Positions 1 to 6,852 of a stretch of 22,681 bases of DNA are shown here, in pieces. Location of the stretch: contig JBIKTR010000022.1 of the NCBI GenBank assembly GCA_044348005.1, positions 1-22,681 of the forward strand, read 5' to 3'. Source of the DNA: JAJTHC01 sp044348005. GTDB lineage: Bacteria > Cyanobacteriota > Vampirovibrionia > Vampirovibrionales > JAJTHC01. Every line of letters starts with the position of its first letter. The stretch's first letter is position 1. Position numbers and translations under genes: made by a program. The notes under the pieces were generated by a model, which had not been told where the DNA came from, searched no databases, and was given only the letters and a program-made list of their open reading frames with translations.

Positions 1-117
1 TTTAAAAGGCATACCTGAATGAGGAGTGGATCCCCATCCGCCTCAGACCCGCACACACGGCGAGTGCTTGAGATTAAATCCTGAAAAGGCTTACTGTGTC
101 TGGTTCTTCATAAAAAG

Positions 118-193
118 TGGTGGAGGATAGCGGATTCGAACCGCTCACCCCCTGCGTGCAAAGCAGGTGCTCTACCAAATGAGCTAATCCCCC
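118..193 (-). tRNA. tRNA-Ala (anticodon TGC)
   Basis: The minus strand folds as a full cloverleaf. The acceptor stem is GGGGGAT/ATCCTCC, the D arm contains TAGCTCATTTGGTAGAGCA, the anticodon stem is CCTGC/GCAGG with loop TTTGCAC (anticodon TGC), and the T arm contains GGTTCGAATCC. Discriminator A is followed by an encoded CCA (118-120). The acceptor has the G3-U70 wobble pair, the known identity element for alanyl-tRNA synthetase. Positions 1-117, downstream of it, hold no gene or rRNA that I recognise. Confidence 0.97.
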
Positions 194-214
194 ACGTCAA
201 TGAGTTTTCATTTT

Positions 215-246
215 TTTATCTTCTTCTAAAAAAAAGTCCTTGTCAA
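215..246 (-). promoter_or_regulatory. Candidate promoter for tRNA-Ala
   Basis: A perfect -35 hexamer TTGACA lies at 241-246 (minus strand). The best -10 candidate is GATAAA at 215-220, but the 20-bp spacing is long. The tRNA begins about 20 bases further on. The -35 match is clear; the -10 assignment is weak. Confidence 0.35.
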
Positions 247-342
247 GCCTCTTCGTCCATATTGCAGGGCAAAAGCATGAAAGACTAGGTAGTGTTCGAT
301 AGATGAAACACTTTCGCAGAACTTTTTTAAACGGAGCAACCC

Positions 343-1125
343 CTAGCCCAAGGTTCTAAAAATCCAAGTCAGGCCCAAATCCGCCAGTAACACGGTGACT
401 GAAACCCACACGGCGGTTTTCATCGCGGCCAAGCCAACATCCTGCGAACCGCCTTCGGCGCTCATGCCATATTGAACGCTAACCATACCCAGTAACACCC
501 CAAACACAACGCCTTTTACAATCATCTGCCCTAAATCATCTGGTCGCAAATAATGGTACACCGACGTCATAAAATAACTATAGTGCATGTCTACATCGAT
601 TTTAGCCACCACCATCGCACTCACAATCGCGGTGCTAGCCGCAATCACCGAAAGTAAGGGCGTCATAAACAAACACGCCAACACCCGAGGCAACACCAAG
701 TAACGGCTTGGCGAAACTTGCAAGACTTTCATGGCATCCACTTGGTTGCTAATGTTCATGTGAGCCAACTCACTGGCAATGGCCGTCCCGTTGCGGGCCG
801 TTAAGGCCAAAGCGGTAAAGATAGGGGCAATTTCTCGCACCGTGGCCACCGCCACTAAAGCCCCCACATACGCATCTCCCCCTGAAGCACCGAGATTGTG
901 ACACAATTGAAGCGACAAAACGCCTCCGCCAATCAGGGCTAAAATCATCACCATAGGGATGGATTCCACCCCCACTAAGGCGCATTGCTCAAACGTCGCT
1001 TGCCAGCGAATACGCCCTTGAAGCACCCACTTCAGCGCTTCCACATAAATCATAACCGCCTGCCCGACTCTAAAAATCAGACGACGAGGCCATTCCATTA
1101 AAATCCGTTGGGCAAGTAAAAACAT
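343..1125 (-). CDS. mlaE: MlaE-family ABC transporter permease (lipid transport)
   Basis: The 260-aa product is a polytopic membrane protein of the MlaE/Ycf63/TGD1 permease family, which moves phospholipids or related lipids between membranes together with an MCE-domain binding protein and an ATPase. Family hallmarks are the block REIAPIFTALALTARNGTAI (about residues 96-115), then SELAHMNISNQVDAMKVL, and the PRVLA stretch entering a membrane segment. Several hydrophobic helices lie in the second half. Length is normal for the family. The ATPase and MCE partners are not in this window. The start at 1125 lies only 6-7 bases after an extended -10, so either the mRNA is nearly leaderless or translation starts at the internal ATG at 1098, which has a weak GGA ahead of it. 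The substrate cannot be read from the sequence. Confidence 0.9.
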   Translation of the reverse strand: MFLLAQRILMEWPRRLIFRVGQAVMIYVEALKWVLQGRIRWQATFEQCALVGVESIPMVMILALIGGGVLSLQLCHNLGASGGDAYVGALVAVATVREIAPIFTALALTARNGTAIASELAHMNISNQVDAMKVLQVSPSRYLVLPRVLACLFMTPLLSVIAASTAIVSAMVVAKIDVDMHYSYFMTSVYHYLRPDDLGQMIVKGVVFGVLLGMVSVQYGMSAEGGSQDVGLAAMKTAVWVSVTVLLADLGLTWIFRTLG

Positions 1126-1131
1126 GCCTTT

Positions 1132-1140
1132 ATTCTAGCA
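1132..1140 (-). promoter_or_regulatory. Extended -10 promoter of mlaE
   Basis: The minus strand reads TGCTAGAAT, a TG-N extended -10. The predicted start of transcription falls at or next to the mlaE ATG (1125). Confidence 0.5.
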
Positions 1141-1280
1141 TCAAGCGCCCTTTCCCACAACCGCTAGCACAAAAGCAGGGGTCAATGGGTTTTATGCTCT
1201 TGGAACATCTTTTTGTGGGGGTGAAGAACCACCCGCCACCACACAAACATTTAGGACACAAGACAAAGGACGACGGGACC

Positions 1281-1730
1281 ATGGTATTTGGGGCTTTACA
1301 GCATTCACAAACGGCCAACGATTACTGGCTGAACTATAGCCCCGCCTTTAATGCGGAGTTTGGCCTGAATGCGGGACAAGGCAACTTAACCAGCAACCCA
1401 CAAGTCAATCAATTGTTACAACAGGCCAATGCGATCGAATCGTACGGGATTGTGCCGACCGCCATTACGATTTCAGGGGCGGATCCTCGGACGGTGCGTT
1501 CGTTTGATCGCACGTCCTATTCCCATAACCCTGGGGATCTGAGTAGTACCCAGCTTTCCCCGATGGGGCAAGCCTTGTTTGGCGTGAGCAATGCTCCCTT
1601 GTTTCCGCCTAAAACGTTTGAACCCACGGGGTACGTCACGGCGGGGGATTTGTATGCAAGCCCTCTGTTTGGGGGGGGAGCCGCCAATAACGCCATTTCA
1701 ACAGGATTTCAAAGCCAGTGGTTTGTATAA
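1281..1730 (+). CDS. Hypothetical protein (149 aa)
   Basis: I do not recognise this gene. The frame is open from 1185, but the ATG at 1281 is the best start because AAAGGA lies upstream (about 10 bases away). The product is soluble-looking, rich in Asn, Gln, Gly, Pro and Ser, with no signal peptide, no membrane segment and no cysteine in the chosen frame. The C-terminus (LFGGGAANNAISTGFQSQWF) is Gly/Asn rich. It is followed 46 bases later by another Gln/Pro-rich gene on the same strand, so the two probably form a transcription unit of related, perhaps structural or surface-associated, proteins; that is inference. A Cys-rich reading frame lies antisense to its first part. Confidence 0.6.
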   Translation: MVFGALQHSQTANDYWLNYSPAFNAEFGLNAGQGNLTSNPQVNQLLQQANAIESYGIVPTAITISGADPRTVRSFDRTSYSHNPGDLSSTQLSPMGQALFGVSNAPLFPPKTFEPTGYVTAGDLYASPLFGGGAANNAISTGFQSQWFV

Positions 1731-1776
1731 AGTAAGTGCCACACACGTTTGACAGAAGCATTCAAAGGACATTCAC

Positions 1777-2724
1777 ATGATCAGTACGCAAAGCACCACC
1801 CCAACGTTTTTAGCTGGCACAGCCCAAGTGCCTTCTGTTCAGGGAGTTCAAAGTATTCAGGGTATTCAAGGGATGCCAGCCCCCCCCAACGCTTTTGGGA
1901 TAAATCCCGCGGGCAATCGGGTTCAATCGTTTGCCCCACAAACGCCCCCCACGCAAGCATGGGCCACGCAAGGCATGCCTGCTCAAGTCTTGCCCACGAC
2001 GGCTCCCACGGATGTCTCGAGTATTGACGCATTTGTTCGTGAAGCTTCTCGGGCAGCAGATACAATGATTGCCCAATCGACTGCACAACAGGCGCAACAA
2101 CAACAGGCGCTACTACTTCAGCAACAACAACCGCAGATTCAGCAAGCACCAGTTCAGCAAGCGCAAACGCTAGTACAACCCCAAGCCACGCCCACGACGC
2201 TGGCCCCCAGCGCAAGCGTCGCAGGAATTCAAGTCCCCACTCAACCCACCGTGCCTGCCACCCCCACGCTTCAAGCTGGGCAAAGCGATGGAAATGGCAA
2301 TATCCTCGCGCAGATGCCCACAGGGTTGGCGTGGGTACCAGAAGCCCAACTATTGCAGATGTATCAACAGGCCGCCACCGCACCAGAACAGCAAGGTAAG
2401 ATTCAATTGCCCAATGGGCAGTGGGTTTCTAAAGCCACCGCTGAGGCCGTTTTTGCCAAATTGCAAGCCCGTTTAACGCTCAAAGAGTTACTGGCACAAG
2501 GTAAAATCACCCCAGAACAGTATGAAAAAGCTGGCGGGAACCAAGATCTGCAAGCGGTTTTCGCGGCGGGGCAAAAAAGCAAAGCAGACAAGGCACTCGC
2601 ACGTCGAGAAGAAATGAAGCAATACGCCGCCTCCACTCGAGAAAGCATCATGTCCAGCCAAAACCCTTACGCCAGCTTAGGCGGAACTGGGGGCGGTGGT
2701 GCAGATGTAGGATCCATTGGCTAA
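1777..2724 (+). CDS. Gln/Pro-rich hypothetical protein with SHOCT-like C-terminal motif
   Basis: The 315-aa product has a clear ribosome binding site (AAAGGA, 7 bases before ATG). Residues 1-190 are low-complexity and rich in Gln, Pro, Ala and Thr, with runs such as QQAQQQQALLLQQQQ near residue 105-120. The second half is ordered: about residues 190-225 contain the segments LPNGQWVSKATAEAVFAKLQ, followed by LTLKELLAQGKITPEQYEKA, which resembles the short SHOCT-type helix-turn-helix motif (LKELxxxGxITxEEF). The C-terminus is Gly/Ser rich (ASLGGTGGGGADVGSIG). There is no signal peptide and no membrane helix. I cannot assign a function. Such a long disordered Gln-rich arm followed by a small helical unit suggests a scaffold or adaptor, which is speculation. 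Confidence 0.75.
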   Translation: MISTQSTTPTFLAGTAQVPSVQGVQSIQGIQGMPAPPNAFGINPAGNRVQSFAPQTPPTQAWATQGMPAQVLPTTAPTDVSSIDAFVREASRAADTMIAQSTAQQAQQQQALLLQQQQPQIQQAPVQQAQTLVQPQATPTTLAPSASVAGIQVPTQPTVPATPTLQAGQSDGNGNILAQMPTGLAWVPEAQLLQMYQQAATAPEQQGKIQLPNGQWVSKATAEAVFAKLQARLTLKELLAQGKITPEQYEKAGGNQDLQAVFAAGQKSKADKALARREEMKQYAASTRESIMSSQNPYASLGGTGGGGADVGSIG

Positions 2725-2746
2725 CGCATCGTTGAGCCGAGGGGGC

Positions 2747-2839
2747 TTAAAGGTGGTTTAACAATCCAATAACGACATAAAACAGGCCTGAAACAATCAC
2801 GCAGGTAACGAGCGTAATGAGCGGGTAAAGATCAACCAT
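2747..2839 (-). CDS. Small single-pass membrane protein (30 aa)
   Basis: This short frame reads MVDLYPLITLVTCVIVSGLF and then ten further residues ending NHL and TAA. Nearly the whole protein is one hydrophobic helix (about residues 5-27) with a short acidic N-terminus and a polar tail. It is supported by a strong ribosome binding site (AAGGAG, 10 bases before the ATG) and by its own near-consensus promoter 40 bases upstream. Gene, ribosome binding site and promoter align on one strand in a region with nothing else, so I believe it is real. Similar tiny helices act as subunits or regulators of membrane complexes (KdpF-like size), but no family match is claimed. Confidence 0.7.
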   Translation of the reverse strand: MVDLYPLITLVTCVIVSGLFYVVIGLLNHL

Positions 2840-2876
2840 CGGGGGGAGGCTCCTTCTGTGTAGGGGGGACTCTTTT

Positions 2877-2904
2877 ATTATAGCAAACAATTGGCTTTTG
2901 TCAC
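2877..2904 (-). promoter_or_regulatory. Near-consensus promoter of the 30-aa membrane protein
   Basis: On the minus strand a -35 box GTGACA (2899-2904) is separated by 16 bp from TATAAT (2877-2882), which carries an upstream TGC, giving the extended -10 TGCTATAAT. Transcription would start about 30 bases before the AAGGAG/ATG of the small gene. Confidence 0.7.
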
Positions 2905-2950
2905 CCCACACGTGTTCCAAGGGGAGGCTTGGCCTCTTGGGGCGTGTTCC

Positions 2951-3937
2951 CTAAGCCTTCACACAGCGGGTCTGGTGCGTGGGGCTGGCGTCTTTTAACA
3001 TCAGTGCTTCGGCACGGGCGCACAACACGGCATCCGCCTGTGGGCAACGCTCCCTAAATCGGCACCCTTCTTCAGGCAGGCTTAAAATGGAAGGAGGCGT
3101 CCCTTCAATGGAATGTAACTGCTTGACATTCGGTCGAGGAATACTCTGCAACAAGCCTATCGTATAAGGGTGCCGCGGTGAAGCGAATAAGTCTTCCACC
3201 AACGCCGTTTCCACCAAATGCCCTGCGTACATCACCGCCACTTTGTGGCACACTTCGGCCACCACGCCCATGTCATGCGTAATGAGTAAGGTGGCCATGT
3301 TGAATTCGTGGCACAGCTCTTGAATCAAGCTTAAAATATCGGCTTGTACGGTGACATCCAACGCTGTGGTGGGTTCATCCGCAATCAACAGTTTTGGCGT
3401 GCAAGCCAGTGCCATGGCAATCAACACCCGTTGACGCATACCCCCTGAAAATTCGTGAGGGTAGGCCTTGAGCCGTTGTTCGGGGTTTGAAATGCGAACG
3501 GCATCCAACAATTCACGCATGCGCTGGTGACGCTGGGCTTTGTTGAGCGGGGTGTGGGTAATGAGTATTTCTTCAAGCTGGTTGCCAATGGTGTAGACGG
3601 GATTCAAGGCAGACAGCGGATCTTGCGGGATGAGCGCCATGGCGTTGCCTCGCAGGCGACGGTAACTTTCAGCGTCCAACGATTGAAGCGAAAGCCCGTT
3701 CAAGGAAATGGTCCCACTCGTCATGCGCCCAGGGCGGGGCAGTAACCCTAAAATGGCCAAACTGGTGAGGCTTTTACCGCATCCGCTTTCACCCACAAGC
3801 CCCATAATTTCCCCTGCTGCAATGCTAAAGTCGACCCCTTGCACCAATGGCACCCATCCTTGGTGTTGGGGGTGTGGAAAGGAAATGGAGAGCGATTCCA
3901 CTTGTAACACGGGAACCGCAGGGGCCGTCACCGACAT
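2951..3937 (-). CDS. oppD: Oligopeptide/dipeptide ABC transporter ATP-binding protein (OppD/DppD type)
   Basis: The 328-aa protein is the ATPase of a peptide importer, hydrolysing ATP at the inner face of the inner membrane. Visible motifs are Walker A GESGCGKS (49-56), Q-loop Q105, the signature FSGGMRQR (163-170), Walker B LLIADEP (183-189) and switch H221. The C-terminal oligopeptide/dipeptide domain has four cysteines (C292, C298, C306, C325) in the spacing seen in DppD-type subunits, where they can bind an iron-sulphur cluster. The ribosome binding site is AAGGA, 7 bases before ATG. It starts about 30 bases after yajQ and is probably co-transcribed with it. No permease, binding protein or OppF lies in the window, so the rest of the transporter must be elsewhere. 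Confidence 0.93.
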   Translation of the reverse strand: MSVTAPAVPVLQVESLSISFPHPQHQGWVPLVQGVDFSIAAGEIMGLVGESGCGKSLTSLAILGLLPRPGRMTSGTISLNGLSLQSLDAESYRRLRGNAMALIPQDPLSALNPVYTIGNQLEEILITHTPLNKAQRHQRMRELLDAVRISNPEQRLKAYPHEFSGGMRQRVLIAMALACTPKLLIADEPTTALDVTVQADILSLIQELCHEFNMATLLITHDMGVVAEVCHKVAVMYAGHLVETALVEDLFASPRHPYTIGLLQSIPRPNVKQLHSIEGTPPSILSLPEEGCRFRERCPQADAVLCARAEALMLKDASPTHQTRCVKA

Positions 3938-3967
3938 AGACGCGTCCTTCTATTGAGCCAAAGGGCT

Positions 3968-4471
3968 TTACCTAAAGTTTTGAAACTGCAGGGGCTTTTC
4001 CCATTCACTGGATTTTTGTTTTAAATGGCTAATGGTGGCTTGTAAATCGTCGCGGTTTTTGCCTGCTACGCGAACTTGTTCGCCTTGAATCGACGCTTGC
4101 ACCTTGAGTTTCGTGCCTTTAATTTCACTCACGATTTTTTTGGCGAGTTCTTTGTCAATGCCTGAATTGAGTTTTACCACTTGGCGTACGCGTTGCCCCA
4201 AGGCATGTTCAACTGCGTTGCTTTGCGCGTCCAACAAAAAGGGACTCAAGCCACGTTTGACGATTTTTTCTTCCAAAATTTGTAAGACGTTTTGCAAGGT
4301 AAACTCATTGGTGGTGGTAATGGTAATGTCTTCTTTATTGAGCACCAGTTCAGTGGCGGTGTCTTTTAAATCAAAGCGCGCGTGAATGTCTCGGTTGGCT
4401 TGATCGACCGCGTTGGTGAGTTCTTGGGCGTCAAATTCAGACACCACATCAAAGGTTGCGTCTTTGGCCAT
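3968..4471 (-). CDS. yajQ: YajQ-family nucleotide-binding protein
   Basis: The 167-aa protein starts MAKDATFDVVSEFD and continues ELTNAVDQANRDIHARFDLK, both diagnostic of YajQ (UPF0234). It ends in EWEKPLQFQNFR, also typical. YajQ proteins have two RNP-like folds and bind nucleotides; a Xanthomonas member is known to bind cyclic di-GMP and act with a transcription factor. I chose the ATG at 4471 over an upstream in-frame ATG at 4552 because AAGGAG lies 8 bases before it and the extended -10 promoter lies between the two. The gene is the first of a short unit with oppD. Divergent to it is fliI, an interesting neighbour if this copy senses cyclic di-GMP, but the link is only inference. Confidence 0.95.
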   Translation of the reverse strand: MAKDATFDVVSEFDAQELTNAVDQANRDIHARFDLKDTATELVLNKEDITITTTNEFTLQNVLQILEEKIVKRGLSPFLLDAQSNAVEHALGQRVRQVVKLNSGIDKELAKKIVSEIKGTKLKVQASIQGEQVRVAGKNRDDLQATISHLKQKSSEWEKPLQFQNFR

Positions 4472-4508
4472 GGGGGGATCTCCTTCTACACATAAAAGCG
4501 ATTTGTTT

Positions 4509-4517
4509 ATTTTAGCA
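4509..4517 (-). promoter_or_regulatory. Extended -10 promoter of yajQ-oppD
   Basis: The minus strand reads TGCTAAAAT. Transcription would begin about 30 bases before the yajQ ATG at 4471, upstream of its AAGGAG. Confidence 0.55.
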
Positions 4518-4616
4518 CAGATTTTCGGATAGAGAAGACGCGCGAAGCTCATGCCCTATATAGAGGATATTTCGACATCTAACGTTATGTTCAACCTGTT
4601 TTGGGTGGATTTTCGA

Positions 4617-4622
4617 TATAAT
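4617..4622 (+). promoter_or_regulatory. Candidate -10 of fliI
   Basis: A perfect TATAAT lies 51 bases before the fliI ATG. No convincing -35 is visible at 16-18 bp and there is no TG-N extension, so the call is tentative. Confidence 0.35.
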
Positions 4623-4673
4623 ACCCTTTAAACGCGCTTATATAAGCTAAAGTCCAGCACAGGAACTTCCCCC

Positions 4674-5999
4674 ATGACGCATGAAGCCCTCTTTCAGAAT
4701 ATGACCCTTCCCAACAGGCAACGGCATCACGATGTGGCCTTTGGAAGCGTGGTAAAAACCGTGGGCTTGATGATAGAATCCCAAGGCCCCAACGCCAAGC
4801 TCGGGGACATTTGCGAAATTGAAGAAGACGGCAGTCGGCTTCACCCGATTTTAACCGAAGTCGTGGGCTTTAAAGACGGGCATTTATTATTGATGCCGCT
4901 GGGTTCGATGCAGGCCTTGCATCCCGGAGCAAGGGTGTGGAACACGGGTGAGCCCTTTAAAGTGGGCGTGGGGCCCCACTTGCTCGGGCATGTGCTTGAT
5001 GGTCTCGGCCAGCCCATGAATCCTCAAACCAGCTTTCCTAAAGCGTCTATTGACTATCCTGCTTCTGCCATGCCCCCTAACCCTTTGTACCGCAAAGAAA
5101 TCGACGACATTTTGCCCACGGGCATTAAAGCGTGGGACAGCACCTTGACCCTGGGTTACGGGCAACGAGTCGGGGTGTTTGCGGGCAGTGGTGTGGGCAA
5201 AAGCACCACGCTTGGGATGCTCGCCCGCAATGCCAAGGCGGATCTGAACGTGATTGCCTTAATTGGGGAGCGGGGCCGTGAAGTCAAAGAGTTTATTCAA
5301 CATTCCCTTGGTGAAGAAGGTCTAAAACGCAGTGTACTGGTGGTGGCCACGGCTGAAGCGCCGGCTTTAGTGAAAATTAAAGCAGGGCTTGTGGCCACTG
5401 CCATTGCCGAATACTTTAGAGATGAAGGCAAGCAAGTGTTGTTGATGATGGACAGCGTGACGCGAATTGCCATGGCCTTAAGAGAAGTGGGCTTGGCTTC
5501 AGGGGAGCCACCTGCCACGCGGGGCTATCCCCCCAGTGTGTATGCTTTTATGCCTAAACTTTTAGAGCGCACCGGCATGGGCGAAAAAGGAAGCATCACC
5601 GGGATTTATACGGTGTTGGTAGAAGGCGACGACTTCAACGAACCCATCGCCGATTTAACCCGTGGCTTGTTGGATGGTCACATCGTTTTGTCTCGCCAGT
5701 TGGCACAACGCAACCACTTTCCTTCGATTGATGTGGGGGCTTCGGTGAGTCGTTTGTTTACGATCTTAGCAGGAACAGAACATCAGGCGTTGGCCAGTGA
5801 AGCCCGTCGTCTACTCGCGACGTATCAGCAAAATGAAGATCTTCTTTCGGTGGGGGCTTATGTGGCGGGTCAGAATCCGCTATTGGATCGCGCGGTGAAA
5901 CTGCACGAACCGCTTATGGCGTTTCTGCGTCAAGGCATTCAAGACAACGTCCCCTTTGAAGAGACGTTGGAGCAATTAAACGCCATTTTACAGGACTAA
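4674..5999 (+). CDS. fliI: Flagellum-specific export ATPase FliI
   Basis: The 441-aa protein is the hexameric ATPase of the flagellar type III export gate, related to the F1 beta subunit. Motifs in order: N-terminal beta-barrel (1-95), Walker A AGSGVGKST (170-178), catalytic GERGREV (198-204), Walker B VLLMMDSVTR (255-264), the FliI/SctN signature TRGYPPSVYAFMPKLLERTG (282-301), and the arginine finger region GASVSR (355-360). Length is normal for FliI. No injectisome genes are nearby, and flagellar rod genes lie 2.3 kb downstream, which favours FliI over an injectisome SctN. The ribosome binding site AGGA lies 9 bases before the ATG. Its usual partners FliH, FliG and FliJ are not adjacent as recognisable genes. 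Confidence 0.93.
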   Translation: MTHEALFQNMTLPNRQRHHDVAFGSVVKTVGLMIESQGPNAKLGDICEIEEDGSRLHPILTEVVGFKDGHLLLMPLGSMQALHPGARVWNTGEPFKVGVGPHLLGHVLDGLGQPMNPQTSFPKASIDYPASAMPPNPLYRKEIDDILPTGIKAWDSTLTLGYGQRVGVFAGSGVGKSTTLGMLARNAKADLNVIALIGERGREVKEFIQHSLGEEGLKRSVLVVATAEAPALVKIKAGLVATAIAEYFRDEGKQVLLMMDSVTRIAMALREVGLASGEPPATRGYPPSVYAFMPKLLERTGMGEKGSITGIYTVLVEGDDFNEPIADLTRGLLDGHIVLSRQLAQRNHFPSIDVGASVSRLFTILAGTEHQALASEARRLLATYQQNEDLLSVGAYVAGQNPLLDRAVKLHEPLMAFLRQGIQDNVPFEETLEQLNAILQD

Positions 6000-6030
6000 A
6001 GCCTCCTTAAAGGTATGATCAAGAAAAAAC

Positions 6031-6059
6031 AAGACAAAAAAAACGAAGGGTGCTACAAT
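6031..6059 (+). promoter_or_regulatory. Promoter of the coiled-coil gene downstream of fliI
   Basis: AAGACA (6031-6036) is followed after 17 bp by TACAAT with a TGC extension (6051-6059). About 100 bases of AT-rich leader separate it from the AGGAGAG/ATG of the gene at 6164. It shows that this gene is not simply the tail of the fliI unit. Confidence 0.55.
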
Positions 6060-6163
6060 AGTTGCAATAATACTCAATCATAAGATTCATGACGCGTTTA
6101 ATACAATGCGTATCAATCTTTAAGTCTTTATGTATTTAGTTTGTTCCTATAGGAGAGTGCCCC

Positions 6164-6748
6164 ATGTCCACCAGCTACACCGATCTTTCTGAAGCCCCTT
6201 CACTTGAAGGTATTCAAGATATTGATTTGGATGATGCCCTTTTGGAGTCCGTTTACAGTCAAGAAGTCTCCGAACAACGCCTTGTTGAAACCATCTCAAC
6301 CCCTATGAATTATACTTCTATGGATGTTGAAGTCGCTCAGTCCAACTTTGTTGAAGCGGTAGCACGTAAGCCTCAAGTATCCTCAAGCCATTTGGTAGAA
6401 TCCAAACCTATTCAAGACGCAGAATACACCAATAATGTGCGTACGTTAATTACACTGGTCAACAATTTGCCTGAAGGGGTCACCAAGCAAACAGGCGCTC
6501 AAATTATTCGCTTAACCATGGAAGCCATGGGCATTGCCATGGAAGAAGTGCTTTCTGAAGCGCAGTGTGCTCAATCAGAAATGTTAGAATCCGTGCGTAG
6601 TAGCCTCAAAAAAATTGAAGAATGCAAAACCATGATGCGTAAAATAGAATCTGATATTAAGCATTTTCAAGGCAAAGCCAATGAACTTTCTGAAATCATT
6701 GACTTGTTTATTTTGTCTAGTTCTTCAAAATCGTCTGATTCCCTATAG
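6164..6748 (+). CDS. Hypothetical coiled-coil protein (194 aa)
   Basis: I do not recognise the family. The first ~85 residues are acidic and look disordered (MSTSYTDLSEAPSLEG). Residues ~88-185 are helical, with a conserved-looking block VNNLPEGVTKQTGAQIIRLT (about 99-118), then a heptad-like coiled coil (about 130-183: SLKKIEECKTMMRKIESDIK and beyond), and a Ser-rich tail. There is no signal peptide and no membrane segment. The ribosome binding site AGGAG is strong. It follows fliI by 165 bases but has its own promoter and ends at a perfect hairpin. Coiled-coil genes next to fliI are often FliJ or FliH, but I see no sequence evidence for either. Confidence 0.8.
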   Translation: MSTSYTDLSEAPSLEGIQDIDLDDALLESVYSQEVSEQRLVETISTPMNYTSMDVEVAQSNFVEAVARKPQVSSSHLVESKPIQDAEYTNNVRTLITLVNNLPEGVTKQTGAQIIRLTMEAMGIAMEEVLSEAQCAQSEMLESVRSSLKKIEECKTMMRKIESDIKHFQGKANELSEIIDLFILSSSSKSSDSL

Positions 6749-6767
6749 GCTGTATGGGGTGTTTCAC

Positions 6768-6789
6768 ACAAGTGCCTTAAGGCACTTGT
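6768..6789 (+). terminator. Hairpin downstream of the coiled-coil gene
   Basis: ACAAGTGCC-TTAA-GGCACTTGT is a perfect 9-bp stem with a 4-base loop, located 19 bases after the stop at 6748. The following T run is weak, so it may be a leaky terminator or mRNA-end stabiliser. Confidence 0.55.
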
Positions 6790-6852
6790 TAAGGGATTCT
6801 TATAGATTGAGACAGGAACATACTGTATAGTTTGCATGGAGTATAGGGTGGC

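Noticed and set aside
1..117. Possible end of an rRNA operon beside tRNA-Ala
   Set aside because: The stretch does not match 23S or 16S ends that I know, and the usual tRNA-Ile partner is absent.
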